Shown piece by piece: positions 25,595 through 34,653 of a stretch of DNA of 64,000 nt; the first letter of the stretch is position 1; each line of letters opens with the position of its first letter. Source of the DNA: Streptomyces sp. NRRL B-24484 (GTDB taxonomy: Bacteria > Actinomycetota > Actinomycetes > Streptomycetales > Streptomycetaceae); the NCBI RefSeq assembly GCF_000717715.1, contig NZ_JOAI01000004.1, positions 124,001 through 188,000 on the forward strand, in the 5' to 3' direction. The position numbers were made by a program, and so were the translations under genes. Under the pieces are notes generated by a model that saw nothing but the letters and a program-made list of their open reading frames with translations, did no database searches and was not told the origin of the DNA.

Positions 25595-27130
25595 GTGAGG
25601 TGGATCCACCCGCTCTCGGCGGACCTCGGGGAGCCGCCGGAGGTCCTGGGCGGCAAGGCGCACGGCCTGGTGGCGCTGCTGCGGCTGGGGCTGCCGGTGC
25701 CGCCGGGTTTCGTGATCGGCACCGCGGCCTGCCGGGCGTTCCTGCGTGACGGGCGGCTCCCGGACGGGCTGTCCGCCGAGCTGTCCGCCGCGGTCGCCGG
25801 GCTGGAGGCCGCGACCGGTCGCCGGTTCGGCGGGGGGCCGCGACCGCTGCTGGTGTCCGTCCGTTCGGGTGCCGCCGTCCCCATGCCGGGCATGATGGCC
25901 ACCGTGCTCGACGTCGGTCTGACCGGCGCCACGGCCGAGGCCCTGACCGTCGAGACGGGCGATCCGGAGTTCGTCCGCGACTCCCGGCTGCGGCTGCTCA
26001 CCGGTCTCGCGGCCGCCGCCACCGGCCGGCCGGCCGACCCCGCGGGCCCGGACGACACGACCGGGGCGCGTCTCGCGGCGGCCTCGGCGGCCGTCCGCCG
26101 GCATCTCGGCGAGCCGGTGGTCGAGGACGCGCGCGTGCAGGTGGAGCAGGCGGTCACCGCCGTCCTCCGGTCCTGGGACTCGCCGCGGGCACGGACCTAC
26201 CGGCTGCTCAACGGCATCCCGGACGGGCTCGGCACCGCGGTCACCGTGCAGGCGATGGTGTTCGGCAACCGCGGCCCTCGCAGCGGCACCGGGGTCGCGT
26301 TCAGCCGCGACCCGGCCACCGGCGAACCGGGGCCCCGCGGTGACGTCCTGTTCGGCCGTCAGGGCGAGGATGTCGTCTCCGGCGCCGCCGCCGTCCGGCC
26401 GCTCGCCGACCTCGCCACCCACGAGCCGCGGGTCATGGCCGCGCTGCAGGAGGCGCTGGAGCGCGGCGAGCGGCACTGCCGGGACGCCTGCTACCTGGAG
26501 TTCACCTTCGAGGCCGGCCGGCTGTGGCTGCTGCAGCTGCGGGCCGGCGGGTTCACCGGCGCGGCCGGGGTGCGGGTCGCCGTCGACCTCGCCGACCGCG
26601 GGGTGATCGGCCGGGACGAGGCGCTGCTCCGGGTCGCGCCCGGGCAGCTGCGGAACCCGGGCGCTCCGCGGATCGTGCTCACCGACGACACGGACGTCCT
26701 CGTCCGCGGTCTGGGCGCCTCGCCGGGCGTGGCGGGCGGGCGGGTGGCGCTGACGGCCGACGCGGCCGTCCGGATGGCCGCGCAGGGGCCGGTCGTCCTG
26801 GTGCGGCCGCAGACCTCGCCGCTGGACCTGCACGGCCTGGCGGCCGCCGCGGGGGTGCTGACGGCGCTCGGCGGGCCGGCGAGCCACGCGGCGGTGGTCG
26901 CCCGGTCGATGGGCCGGCCGGCCGTGGTCGGCGCCGCGGGACTGTCGGTGGACGTCCCCGGCGGCTGCCTGCGGGTCGGCGGGCGGACGGTGCCGGAGGG
27001 CGCGGTCGTCACCCTGGACGGCGGTCCGGGCCTGGCCGTCCTCGGCTCCCCGCCGATCGCCCGGGCCGCGGACGACCCGTACCTGCACCGCTTCCTCGCC
27101 TGGGCTGACGAGGCCGCCGGCGGGTCCTGA
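25595..27130 (+). CDS. PEP/pyruvate-binding domain protein, pyruvate phosphate dikinase-like without the C-terminal barrel
   Basis: A 511-residue protein. The N-terminal half is the ATP-grasp nucleotide domain of pyruvate phosphate dikinase (LGGKAHGLVALLRLGLPVPPGF, MPGMMATVLDVG). The C-terminal part is the swivelling phosphohistidine domain, with H431 in GGPASHAAVVARSMG. PPDK is usually about 870-900 residues with a PEP/pyruvate TIM barrel after this point; that barrel is absent and the gene ends cleanly before a terminator. It may phosphorylate the His and pass it to another partner, or act as a regulatory relic. The transcript is probably leaderless. Confidence 0.85.
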   Translation: MRWIHPLSADLGEPPEVLGGKAHGLVALLRLGLPVPPGFVIGTAACRAFLRDGRLPDGLSAELSAAVAGLEAATGRRFGGGPRPLLVSVRSGAAVPMPGMMATVLDVGLTGATAEALTVETGDPEFVRDSRLRLLTGLAAAATGRPADPAGPDDTTGARLAAASAAVRRHLGEPVVEDARVQVEQAVTAVLRSWDSPRARTYRLLNGIPDGLGTAVTVQAMVFGNRGPRSGTGVAFSRDPATGEPGPRGDVLFGRQGEDVVSGAAAVRPLADLATHEPRVMAALQEALERGERHCRDACYLEFTFEAGRLWLLQLRAGGFTGAAGVRVAVDLADRGVIGRDEALLRVAPGQLRNPGAPRIVLTDDTDVLVRGLGASPGVAGGRVALTADAAVRMAAQGPVVLVRPQTSPLDLHGLAAAAGVLTALGGPASHAAVVARSMGRPAVVGAAGLSVDVPGGCLRVGGRTVPEGAVVTLDGGPGLAVLGSPPIARAADDPYLHRFLAWADEAAGGS

Positions 27131-27150
27131 AGGCCCGGACCGCGGACGGA

Positions 27151-27182
27151 CCGGGCCCGGCCGCTGCTGCGGCCGGGCCCGG
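27151..27182. terminator. Strong bidirectional terminator
   Basis: A perfect 14-bp stem, CCGGGCCCGGCCGC against GCGGCCGGGCCCGG, with loop TGCT, between convergent genes. Confidence 0.85.
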
Positions 27183-27263
27183 GTGCAACGAGACGTCTCC
27201 GACGGAGGTCGGCTCAGGGGCCCTGTGAGGCATCCGTACGCCTTCGGGTCGGTCGGGTTCCGG

Positions 27264-28812
27264 TCAGGAGCCGATCTGGACCGCGGTGTCGTCGATCACG
27301 AAGCTCGTCTGCAGCGAGGAGTCCTCGACGCCGTTGAACTTCACGGTCACGGACTGGCCCGCGTAGGCCGACAGGTCGACCGTCTTCTGGCTGTAGCCGG
27401 TGTTCTTGTTGAGGTTGGACCAGGTGGCCACCGTGGTGCCGTTGACCGTGACGGTCAGCTTGTCGTAGGCGGTGGAGGTGGTGGTCTCCGCCGTGTCGAT
27501 GTGCAGCCAGTAGCTGAGCGTGGCCCTGCAGCCGGTCGGGAGGCTGACGGTCTGTGCGGCGCTGTCCGTGTGGGAGGAGCCGTAACCGTTCAGCCAGGCC
27601 TTCCAGGAACCGCTGTGGGCGGCCTGGGAGGCGCTGTTGTCGACGACGCCGCTGCTGGTCGTCCAGGGGGCGGCGGAGCCGGTCTCGAAGCCGGCGTTGC
27701 CGAGCAGCTGGGCCGGGACGCAGCCGGTGCCGCCGGAGACCGTCCAGGTGAAGCCGGTGGAGCCGGTCTTGTTGGCGGCGTCCTTGGCGGTGACGGTCAC
27801 GTTGTAGGTGCCGGCCGCGGTGGCGGTGCCGGTGATCCTGCCGGAGCTGCTGATCGACAGGCCGGTCGGCAGGCCGGTGGCGCTGAAGGTCAGCGGCGCG
27901 GTGCCGCCGGAGGCCGCGATCTGCAGGTCTGCGGTGCCGTTCAGCGCGGTGCTCTGGTTGCCGGGGTTGGTCACCGTGACGGTGCCGCTGCCGGCCGGCT
28001 TGGTGAGCAGGCAGCCCGCGACGTTGAGGTCGATGGCCCGGCCGGTGCCGAGGCAGGTGGTGAACCAGTAGGTCTCCTCACCGTAGCTCTGGCCCTTGGT
28101 GACGGTTGGTGGTGCCGTCGGCGGCCACCTCGCACGGGTTGTTGAGGGTGCACATCGCACCGTCGTCGTTGCCGGTGTTGTTGATGCCGACGACCTTCTT
28201 GGAGGCGGCGTCGACGATCGGCGAACCGGAGGTGCCGTGCGTGGTGTTGCAGCCGGCGCTGTAGCGGAGCGAGTCGTGCCAGGTCCACTCGTCCTCGCGC
28301 AGGGTCGGGACGAACCCGTTGATGGAGCAGTTCCAGGTCTGCTTCCAGTACGAGGACGGGATGAACATCGCCGAGCCGTCGACCGGGTGGGTGTCGCTGA
28401 TGGTCAGCGCGGTGACGCCGTACTTGCTGACGATCGACGAGAAGGTGTCGGTCAGCTGGTAGAGCGCCACGTCGGTGCCGGTCATGGTGGCGTACAGCAC
28501 CTTGTCGGCCGAGACGGTGCCGAGCGAGGAGCCGGAGGGGCTGAGCAGGGTGCCGCTGCGGCTGGCGGTCTGGTTCTGGATCACCACGCCCGAGGCGGGC
28601 ATGGTCGGCAGGCAGTGGCCGTTGGTGAGCATCATCGCCCGGTCGGTGTCGACCGACGCGGGGTAGCGGACGAGCGAGGCGGAACAGTTGCTCAGCGCGA
28701 TGGTGGCCGTCAGATCGCCCGCCTGGACGGCGTGCGCGGGCACGGCCGCTGCGGTCACCGTGCCTGCGGCGATCGCGACCGCGCCTATTCCGGCGGCGAG
28801 TCCCTTGAACAT
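27264..28812 (-). pseudogene. Secreted trypsin-like serine protease with He_PIG and C-terminal beta domain, one-base frameshift
   Basis: The start is ATG 28812 with AAGGAG upstream. It has a signal peptide ending AVPAHA, then a chymotrypsin-fold domain with His in TNGHCL, Asp in DVALYQL and Ser in GTSGSPI. At 28106-28107 there is one extra T (plus strand). The upper frame stops soon after CEVAADGTT, while the next frame continues TVTKGQSYG into YWFTTC, a He_PIG module ([16 protein letters not shown]) and a C-terminal beta-sandwich ([13 protein letters not shown]). Removing one base gives a 515-residue protein. As read, only the protease domain would be made. Confidence 0.82.
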
Positions 28813-28870
28813 GGGGTCTCCTTGTGGGGGATGTGCCGACGCGCGACCGGTTGCGCACGCGGGCCGCACG

Positions 28871-28900
28871 AAACTGCCATGGCCGCTTCAAGAGGGTCAA
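28871..28900 (-). promoter_or_regulatory. Possible promoter of the protease gene
   Basis: On the minus strand TTGACC (28900-28895) and CAGTTT (28876-28871) are 18 nt apart, 60 bp before the start codon. The rest of the 395-bp gap 28813-29207 shows no gene or repeat that I can support. Confidence 0.4.
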
Positions 28901-29207
28901 CCACCCCGGCGGAAAAGGCCGTTCGGCGACGGCACCCGGCCGCGGCCGACCCGCGCCAACTGGCCACGGCCAAATCCGGACGACTCCCGCCCAGCCCCCG
29001 CAACCGGACACCGCCGATCACGGCGCGCGGCCGCGGACCGGCGCCGGTGCACCGGAGTTCGCCCTGCTCCGCGCGGCCGCGGCGGCGCGCGGGGGTCCGG
29101 ACCCGGCCCCGCGCAGCAAGATTGACCGGAAACCGATCACGCGCCCGGAACCCGCCGGCCCCGCCCGGCGGCACGGAGCACGGCCCGCGCGATGAAAGGA
29201 TCGGGGC

Positions 29208-29924
29208 ATGGTCGAACGAGTCATTGCAGCCTGCGACGGTGCCGCCAAGGGGAATCCCGGCCCGGCCGGATGGGCCTGGGTCCTGGCGGACACCGCGGGC
29301 ACCCCGCAGCGCTGGCAGTCCGGTGCGCTGGGCCGGAGCACCAACAACATCGGTGAACTCACCGCGCTGGAGCGGCTGCTGGCCGCCACGGACCCGGCGG
29401 TGCCGCTGGAGGTGCGACTGGACAGCACCTACACCCGGGACGCGGTCACCAAGTGGCTGCCGGGCTGGAAGCGCAACGGCTGGCGGACGGCCTCCGGCTC
29501 GCCGGTCGCCAACCAGGAGTTGATCCAGCGGATCGACGCGCTGCTGGCGGACCGCGAGGTCTCCTTCGTCCACGTCGCCGCGCACCGGGTCGACGGCGAC
29601 CCGCTGAACGCGATCGCCGACAAGGCGGCCAGCGACGCCGCCCGCACCCAGCAGGGCGGCGACGGCACCGCCGAGGACCTGCCGGTGCCCGACCCGGTCG
29701 CCGAACGGCCGGCCCGCCCGGCCCGCCGCCCCCGCACCACCCGCCCGGCCTCCGGTGCTTCCGGCGCCGCCTCCGGTACCTCCGGGGCGGCCGCGTCCTC
29801 CGGTGGGGCCCGGCGGACGCTCGCCGCCCGCTTCCCCGGCACCTGCCCGTGCGGGCGCGGGTACGCCAAGGGCGAGCGGATCACCCGGGTCGGCGAGAGC
29901 TGGGGGCACCCGGACTGCGCGTGA
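29208..29924 (+). CDS. Ribonuclease H-like protein with C-terminal cysteine/histidine tail
   Basis: A 238-residue nuclease. The N-terminal ~145 residues are RNase HI. The active-site carboxylates are D10 (ACDGAAKGNPGPAG), E50 (NNIGEL), D72 (LDSTYT) and D138 (NAIADKAAS), with H126 nearby, so cleavage of the RNA strand of RNA/DNA hybrids is expected. A disordered Pro/Ala linker follows. The last 30 residues form a compact CPCGRGYAKGERI...HPDCA module that could bind zinc or nucleic acid in place of the N-terminal hybrid-binding domain of some RNases H. Confidence 0.9.
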   Translation: MVERVIAACDGAAKGNPGPAGWAWVLADTAGTPQRWQSGALGRSTNNIGELTALERLLAATDPAVPLEVRLDSTYTRDAVTKWLPGWKRNGWRTASGSPVANQELIQRIDALLADREVSFVHVAAHRVDGDPLNAIADKAASDAARTQQGGDGTAEDLPVPDPVAERPARPARRPRTTRPASGASGAASGTSGAAASSGGARRTLAARFPGTCPCGRGYAKGERITRVGESWGHPDCA

Positions 29925-30018
29925 CGGCCCCGGCCCCGGCGCCCACGGCGTCCGGGGCCCCCGCCACGGCTGCGGCGTAGCATCGGGAGCATCGGCACCA
30001 GCAGGGGCGGAGAGTCCG

Positions 30019-30219
30019 ATGAGCACCGATCCCGCAGAGCACCGGCCGGCCGCCGTGACGGACCCGGAGTGGTCCGCCCTCGACGCCTCGCCTCCCCACC
30101 ACCACGAGTCCGCCGCGCGCCGGCAGGCCGCGGCCCAGTACGGCGGCGACGACGACCTGATGGGTCCGTCGTCCGCCGTGTACCCGCGCCCGCCGACCAA
30201 GGACGACGAACCGGACTGA
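30019..30219 (+). CDS. Small hydrophilic protein of unknown function
   Basis: A 66-residue acidic, probably disordered protein starting at ATG 30019 with GGAGAG upstream. It has a HHH run (PPHHHES) and a proline-rich end (YPRPPTKDDEPD). It lies 94 bp after the RNase H gene in the same direction and may be co-transcribed. I do not recognise a family. Confidence 0.6.
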   Translation: MSTDPAEHRPAAVTDPEWSALDASPPHHHESAARRQAAAQYGGDDDLMGPSSAVYPRPPTKDDEPD

Positions 30220-30365
30220 GCGGGCCGCGCCCCGTCCGGCCGCGGGGGCGCTCCGGTGCGCCCGGACGGCGGGGGAATCCGCAGGTGGGTGGCCCGGTGC
30301 GGTCCGGCCGCAGCGCGTCACCGATCATGGAGGCGTTCCTGTGCGGCGGGTGGAGAGGTGTCCGG

Positions 30366-31337
30366 GTGTATGCGTGGCGGCGGTGTCTCGTCGAGGCCGG
30401 GGTGGACGGTGCCGGGGTGTCCGGTTCCGGGAGGGACGGCGCGGCGGCGCCCGGCTCGACGCGGGCCCGGGACTACGGCGAGGCCGCCCGGTTCCTGCGG
30501 CGCCGTGAGCCGGCGCTGTTCTCCGCGGTGCGGCTGCTCGGTGTCCCCGCGTACCAGCCGCACGCCGTCGCCGGCTACGCCTTCGCCTGCTACACCGACG
30601 ACCTGTGCGACCGGGGGGCGCCGCAGGTCCGGGCCGAGCGGTTCGCACGGTGGCGGCAGCAGGTCGGTGCGGCACTGGCCGGTGAGGAGTGCGGGCAGCC
30701 GCTGGCCCGGTCCTTCGTGCACTCGGCGCGGCTGCGCGACCTGCCCGGGCACTGGATCGAGGACTACCTCGACGGCGCCGAGGCGGACCTGTCGTTCACC
30801 GGTTTCGCGGCGGAGTCCGACTACCAGGCGTACGTCGACCGGCTGTCCTGGCCGTTCACCATGCTCACCGCGGGGCTGGTGCACGTCGGCGGCGGGGACG
30901 AGCGCTACGCGGCGGCCGGGCGGGCGCTGGCCGACGCCTGGCAGCGGCTGGACTTCCTGATCGACCTGGCCGAGGACCTCCACGGGGGCCGGCTGTACCT
31001 GCCCGAGGAGGCCCTCGCCGACCACGGGGTCACCCGGGACGACCTCGCGGCCGGGCGCCGCACGGACGGCGTCGAGCAGCTGGTGGCCGACCTCGCGGAC
31101 CTCGCGGAGAAGGCGCTGCTGCAGGCCGACGCGATCCTGGAGGTGCCGGCGGAGTACCGGCCACTGAGCCGGATGGCGCTGCGGCTGGCCCGCCGGCGGC
31201 TGGCGGCGGTCCGCCGGGCCGGCGCGGGCATCACCGAGGGCCCCGTCCGGGACTCCACCGTGGGGCTGCTGGCCCTGCTGGGCGCGGCCCGGCGCCCGGA
31301 CGCCCGCGAGCTGGAGCACGACCGCCTGGCCCGCTGA
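30366..31337 (+). CDS. Squalene/phytoene synthase family protein
   Basis: A 323-residue trans-prenyltransferase that joins two prenyl diphosphates head to head. Both aspartate-rich motifs are present: DDLCD (78-82) and DLAEDLHGGRLYLP (from D200). I chose GTG 30366 because GGAGAGG lies about 7 nt upstream; ATG 30327 would add 13 residues. No carotenoid desaturase is adjacent, but the convergent neighbour is a geranylgeranyl-reductase-family flavoprotein. A role in squalene or phytoene supply fits either a hopanoid or a carotenoid route. Confidence 0.88.
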   Translation: MYAWRRCLVEAGVDGAGVSGSGRDGAAAPGSTRARDYGEAARFLRRREPALFSAVRLLGVPAYQPHAVAGYAFACYTDDLCDRGAPQVRAERFARWRQQVGAALAGEECGQPLARSFVHSARLRDLPGHWIEDYLDGAEADLSFTGFAAESDYQAYVDRLSWPFTMLTAGLVHVGGGDERYAAAGRALADAWQRLDFLIDLAEDLHGGRLYLPEEALADHGVTRDDLAAGRRTDGVEQLVADLADLAEKALLQADAILEVPAEYRPLSRMALRLARRRLAAVRRAGAGITEGPVRDSTVGLLALLGAARRPDARELEHDRLAR

Positions 31338-31365
31338 GCGGGGCCGCCGGGCCGCCGGACGGCGC

Positions 31366-31402
31366 CGCGCACGGACGGGAGCGGTGGTCCCGTCCGTGCG
31401 CG
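31366..31402. terminator. Bidirectional terminator between prenyl-synthase and reductase genes
   Basis: A perfect 15-bp stem (CGCGCACGGACGGGA against TCCCGTCCGTGCGCG) with a 7-nt loop. Confidence 0.85.
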
Positions 31403-31434
31403 CGGCGCCCCGGCGCCCGGCGGCGGCGGCCGGG

Positions 31435-32841
31435 TCAGCGGCGGCGCAGCGGGACGGCCTTGACCACGGCGTTGAGGACGTGGTCCGCGGTGTCCCGCGG
31501 CGGGTCCTCCATCAGGTGGGTGAGCAGCCGGGCGAGCGAGGCGATCAGCCCGGGCCTGGCCATCACCTGGGCGTTGAGGACGGGCCGGTAGCCGAACCGG
31601 CTGAACACCAGGTCGCCGGCGGTGTTGCCGAGCCGGTAGTACCGTCCCCAGCGGCGCCGGATCTCGGCGGGGTAGCGCTGCAGCGCCTGGTCGCGGCGGT
31701 GCCCTTCGGGGCGGGTGAGTGCGAGCACGACCGTCTCGGCGGCGACCTCGGCGGCCTCCATGGCCTGGGCGATGCCCTCGCCGCTCCAGGGGCTGATCAT
31801 GCCGGCGCTGTCACCGACCAGCAGCAGGCCGCGGCTGTACTGGGGGTGGCGGTTGAAGCCCATCGGCAGGGCGGCGCTGCGCAGCGGCGAGTCGGCGTTC
31901 TGCTCGTTGAGGCCCCAGTGCCGGGGCAGCCGGGCGAGCCACTGGTCGAGGGTGGCGCGGAGGTCGATGCCGCCGTGGTCGCGGTGCGGGAGCGCGCCGA
32001 GACCGACGTTGACCCGTCCGTCGCCGAGCGGGAAGATCCAGCCGTAGCCGGGCAGGTCGCGGCCGGTGCGGGCGCAGCGCAGGTCGGCCCAGAGCTCCAG
32101 GTACTCGTCCTTGGAGAGTTCGGGGCTGCGGTAGTAGCGGCGGGCGGCGGTGGCGAGGGTGCGGCGGGGGTCGCGTTCCAGGCCCATGGCGATGGCGGTG
32201 CGGGCGGAGGCGCCCTCGGCGGCGACGACCAGCGGGGCCCGGTAGGTGACCGGTCTGCCGTCCGGTCCGGTGGCGGTGACGCCGGTGATCCGTCCGGCGC
32301 GGTCGGTAATCGGGCCGGTGGCCTTGACGCCGAGCCGGAGCCGGGCGCCGGAGGCCTCGGCGTGCCGGGCGAGGATGTCGTCGAAGTCGTGGCGGCTGCG
32401 GGTGAGGCCGAAGTCGGGGTAGCGGCCGAGGTCGGGCCAGTCGATGGTGACCTGGCGGCCGGAGCAGACCCAGCGCATGCCGCGGGAGCGCATCCACCCC
32501 GGGCCGTCGATGTCGACGCCCATGCGCAGCAGCTGGTGGACGCCCCGGGGGGTCAGGCCGTCGCCGCAGACCTTGTCGCGCGGGAAGCGGCTCTTCTCCA
32601 GCAGCAGGACGTCGACGCCGGCGCGGGCGAGGTGGATCGCGGTGGACGAGCCGGCGGGGCCGGCGCCCACCACGATGACCTGCGCCTCCTCGGCGGCGGG
32701 CGGCTCGTGTGCCTCGGGGGCGGCGTGCGTGCCGGGGGTGTCGCGGGGGTCGGACGACGTCCGGGCCCCGGGGGCTGCGGCGGTCGCGGGGTCGGGGTCG
32801 GGGGTCTGCGGTGTCGGCGGGTTCTGCGCCGGTGGCCTCAC
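31435..32841 (-). CDS. Geranylgeranyl reductase family flavoprotein
   Basis: A 468-residue FAD enzyme that saturates isoprenoid chains (geranylgeranyl lipids or the menaquinone tail). The start is GTG 32841 with AGGAGGAG at 3 nt. After a disordered Pro-rich N-terminus of about 50 residues comes the Rossmann motif VVGAGPAGSS, then the family signature DKVCGDGLTPRGV, and the second FAD motif LLLVGDSAGMISPWSGEGI. The convergent phytoene-synthase-like gene hints at a shared isoprenoid context. It may be the menaquinone-type reductase, but the quinone genes are not in view. Confidence 0.88.
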   Translation of the reverse strand: MRPPAQNPPTPQTPDPDPATAAAPGARTSSDPRDTPGTHAAPEAHEPPAAEEAQVIVVGAGPAGSSTAIHLARAGVDVLLLEKSRFPRDKVCGDGLTPRGVHQLLRMGVDIDGPGWMRSRGMRWVCSGRQVTIDWPDLGRYPDFGLTRSRHDFDDILARHAEASGARLRLGVKATGPITDRAGRITGVTATGPDGRPVTYRAPLVVAAEGASARTAIAMGLERDPRRTLATAARRYYRSPELSKDEYLELWADLRCARTGRDLPGYGWIFPLGDGRVNVGLGALPHRDHGGIDLRATLDQWLARLPRHWGLNEQNADSPLRSAALPMGFNRHPQYSRGLLLVGDSAGMISPWSGEGIAQAMEAAEVAAETVVLALTRPEGHRRDQALQRYPAEIRRRWGRYYRLGNTAGDLVFSRFGYRPVLNAQVMARPGLIASLARLLTHLMEDPPRDTADHVLNAVVKAVPLRRR

Positions 32842-33094
32842 GGTCTCCTCCTGAGTGCGCCTGTGCACCGTGCGAATGCCTGATCCCTACCCACCGGGGG
32901 CGCCCCGCCGCCGGCTGTGATCCTCACCACACGATCCTGGCACGGGGGCGGGCGTGGACGGCGGCAGGCACGGCCGTTCCGCCGTGAATTCGGGCGGGTC
33001 CGCACGGTCCGCCGCGGGCCGGGCCGGCGGTCGCGCGCCGCCCGCGGAGGCCCGCCCGCACGCCGCGCCGACCCGGGTGGACCGTCGACACCCG

Positions 33095-33120
33095 GCACGT
33101 CTACATTCTCGTAGACGTGC
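33095..33120 (+). promoter_or_regulatory. 10-bp-arm dyad over the uppP promoter
   Basis: Arms GCACGTCTAC and GTAGACGTGC flank ATTCTC. TACATT inside it (33102-33107) fits a -10 hexamer. It ends 49 bp before the uppP start if counted from GTAGAC. The same 9+6 bases (GTCTACATT, GTAGAC) recur before the PAP2 unit at 39541-39558. The rest of the 324-bp gap 32842-33165 shows no gene. Confidence 0.75.
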
Positions 33121-33165
33121 GGGCGGAGGCCCGCCCGCAGGGTCGAGATCCGGGAAGGGTCCCAC

Positions 33166-34002
33166 GTGAGCGTGATCACCGTCGGTCAAGCCGTCGTCCT
33201 CGGCGTGGTGGAGGGAGTGACGGAGTTCCTGCCGATCTCCTCCACCGGTCACCTGAAGATCACCGAGGGCCTGATGGGCATCCCGGTCGACGACAAGTCC
33301 GTGGTCGGCTTCACCGCCGTCATCCAGGTCGGCGCGATCGCCGCCGTGCTGCTGTACTTCCTGAAGGACATCACCCGGATCGTCGGCGCGTGGGGCCGCG
33401 GCCTGGTGAACAAGGAGGAGCGGTACCACCACGACTACAAGTTCGCCTGGTGGGTGATCTACGCGACCGTCCCGATCGTGGTCGTCGGCCTCGCCGCCAA
33501 GCCGCTGATCGAGGGCACCCTCGCCTCCCTGTGGGTGGTCGCCGGCTCGCTGATCGTCGGCAGCGGCGTCATGTGGGCCGCCGACCAGATGAGCCGCCTC
33601 AAGCGCGGCGAGGACGACACGAGCCTCAAGGACGCCATGATCGTCGGCTCCGCCCAGATCCTCGCCCTGCTCTTCCCCGGCTTCTCCCGCTCCGGCGCCA
33701 CCATGTCGGCCGGCCTGATGCTCGACCTGGAGCGCGTCGCCGCCACCCGGCTCTCCTTCTTCCTCGGCATCCCGGCCCTCACCGGCGCCGGCCTGTACGA
33801 GCTCAAGGACGCCCTCGGCGCCGGCGTCGACCCGCTGCCGCTGATCGTCGGCACCGCGGTCTCCTTCGTGGTCGCGTACGCCTCGATCGCCTGGCTGCTG
33901 AAGTACGTCGCCAAGCACTCCTTCAACGCCTTCGTGGCCTACCGGATCGTCGTCGGCACGCTGCTGCTCGGCCTGCTCGGCACGGGCGTCCTGAACGCCT
34001 GA
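33166..34002 (+). CDS. uppP: Undecaprenyl-diphosphate phosphatase
   Basis: A 278-residue integral membrane enzyme that dephosphorylates undecaprenyl diphosphate to recycle the peptidoglycan lipid carrier, and gives bacitracin resistance when over-produced. Both catalytic signatures are intact: EGVTEFLPISSTGHL (E16 to L30, with E16/E20) and PGFSRSGAT (P171 onward, S174-R175). The start is GTG 33166. Hydrophobic helices fill the rest. A dyad covers its promoter, and a BlaI/M56 pair follows 246 bp downstream. Confidence 0.95.
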   Translation: MSVITVGQAVVLGVVEGVTEFLPISSTGHLKITEGLMGIPVDDKSVVGFTAVIQVGAIAAVLLYFLKDITRIVGAWGRGLVNKEERYHHDYKFAWWVIYATVPIVVVGLAAKPLIEGTLASLWVVAGSLIVGSGVMWAADQMSRLKRGEDDTSLKDAMIVGSAQILALLFPGFSRSGATMSAGLMLDLERVAATRLSFFLGIPALTGAGLYELKDALGAGVDPLPLIVGTAVSFVVAYASIAWLLKYVAKHSFNAFVAYRIVVGTLLLGLLGTGVLNA

Positions 34003-34248
34003 TCCGCACCGCCGCAACGGGCGGCCGCCCCACCACCCGGGCGGCCGCCCGCGCCGTGTCCGCACCCGCTGCGCGCCGCACCCGATCCGGCCCGCAGCAC
34101 CTCCGTCCGTCCGCCCGGTCGACGCCGTCGACCGCACCGCACCCCGACCGCACCGCACCCCCGGCCGCGCGCACCGCCGCGTAGCCTGGAGACCGGGCCG
34201 CCGCCACGGCCCCGGGCGCGGTCCGACGGGGAGAGGGGAACACCGGGA

Positions 34249-34653
34249 ATGTCCGACGCCGCAGCGACGAGGCGCCCGCACGGGCAGCTCGAGTCCGACG
34301 TCCTCGCCGTCCTCTGGGAGGCCGACCGGCCGCTCAGCCCGGGCGAGGTCAACGACGCACTCGGCAGCGCCCTCGCCCGCACGACCGTCACCACGATCCT
34401 CACCCGGCTCCACGAGAAGGACCTCGTCCGCCGTGAGCGCGCCGGGCGCGGCTACGTCTACGCCGCCGCCCAGGACGCCTCCGGCATCGTCGCCTCCCGG
34501 ATGCACACCGAACTCAGCAAGGGCGCCGACCGCGACAGCGTGCTGCGGCACTTCGTCTCCGCGCTCGGCCCCGGCGACGAGGCCCTGCTGCGCAGCCTGC
34601 TCGCCGACGCCGACGTCGACGCCGCCATCGACGGCGCGCCGGAGCGGGCGTGA
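34249..34653 (+). CDS. BlaI/MecI/CopY-family transcriptional repressor
   Basis: A 134-residue winged-helix repressor. The family pattern LESDVLAVLWEADRPLSPGEV, then ARTTVTTILTRLHEKDLV and the wing RRERAGRGYVYAA is clear. Such repressors are inactivated by a partner metalloprotease when beta-lactams or envelope stress are sensed. Its stop overlaps the GTG of an M56 peptidase gene, the usual BlaI-BlaR1 arrangement. No beta-lactamase gene is present, so the targets may be cell-envelope genes such as uppP. Confidence 0.93.
   Translation: MSDAAATRRPHGQLESDVLAVLWEADRPLSPGEVNDALGSALARTTVTTILTRLHEKDLVRRERAGRGYVYAAAQDASGIVASRMHTELSKGADRDSVLRHFVSALGPGDEALLRSLLADADVDAAIDGAPERA

Noticed and set aside
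30366..32841. Carotenoid gene cluster
   Set aside because: A phytoene-synthase-like gene and a geranylgeranyl-reductase-like gene are convergent with a terminator between them; no desaturase, cyclase or GGPP synthase in view.
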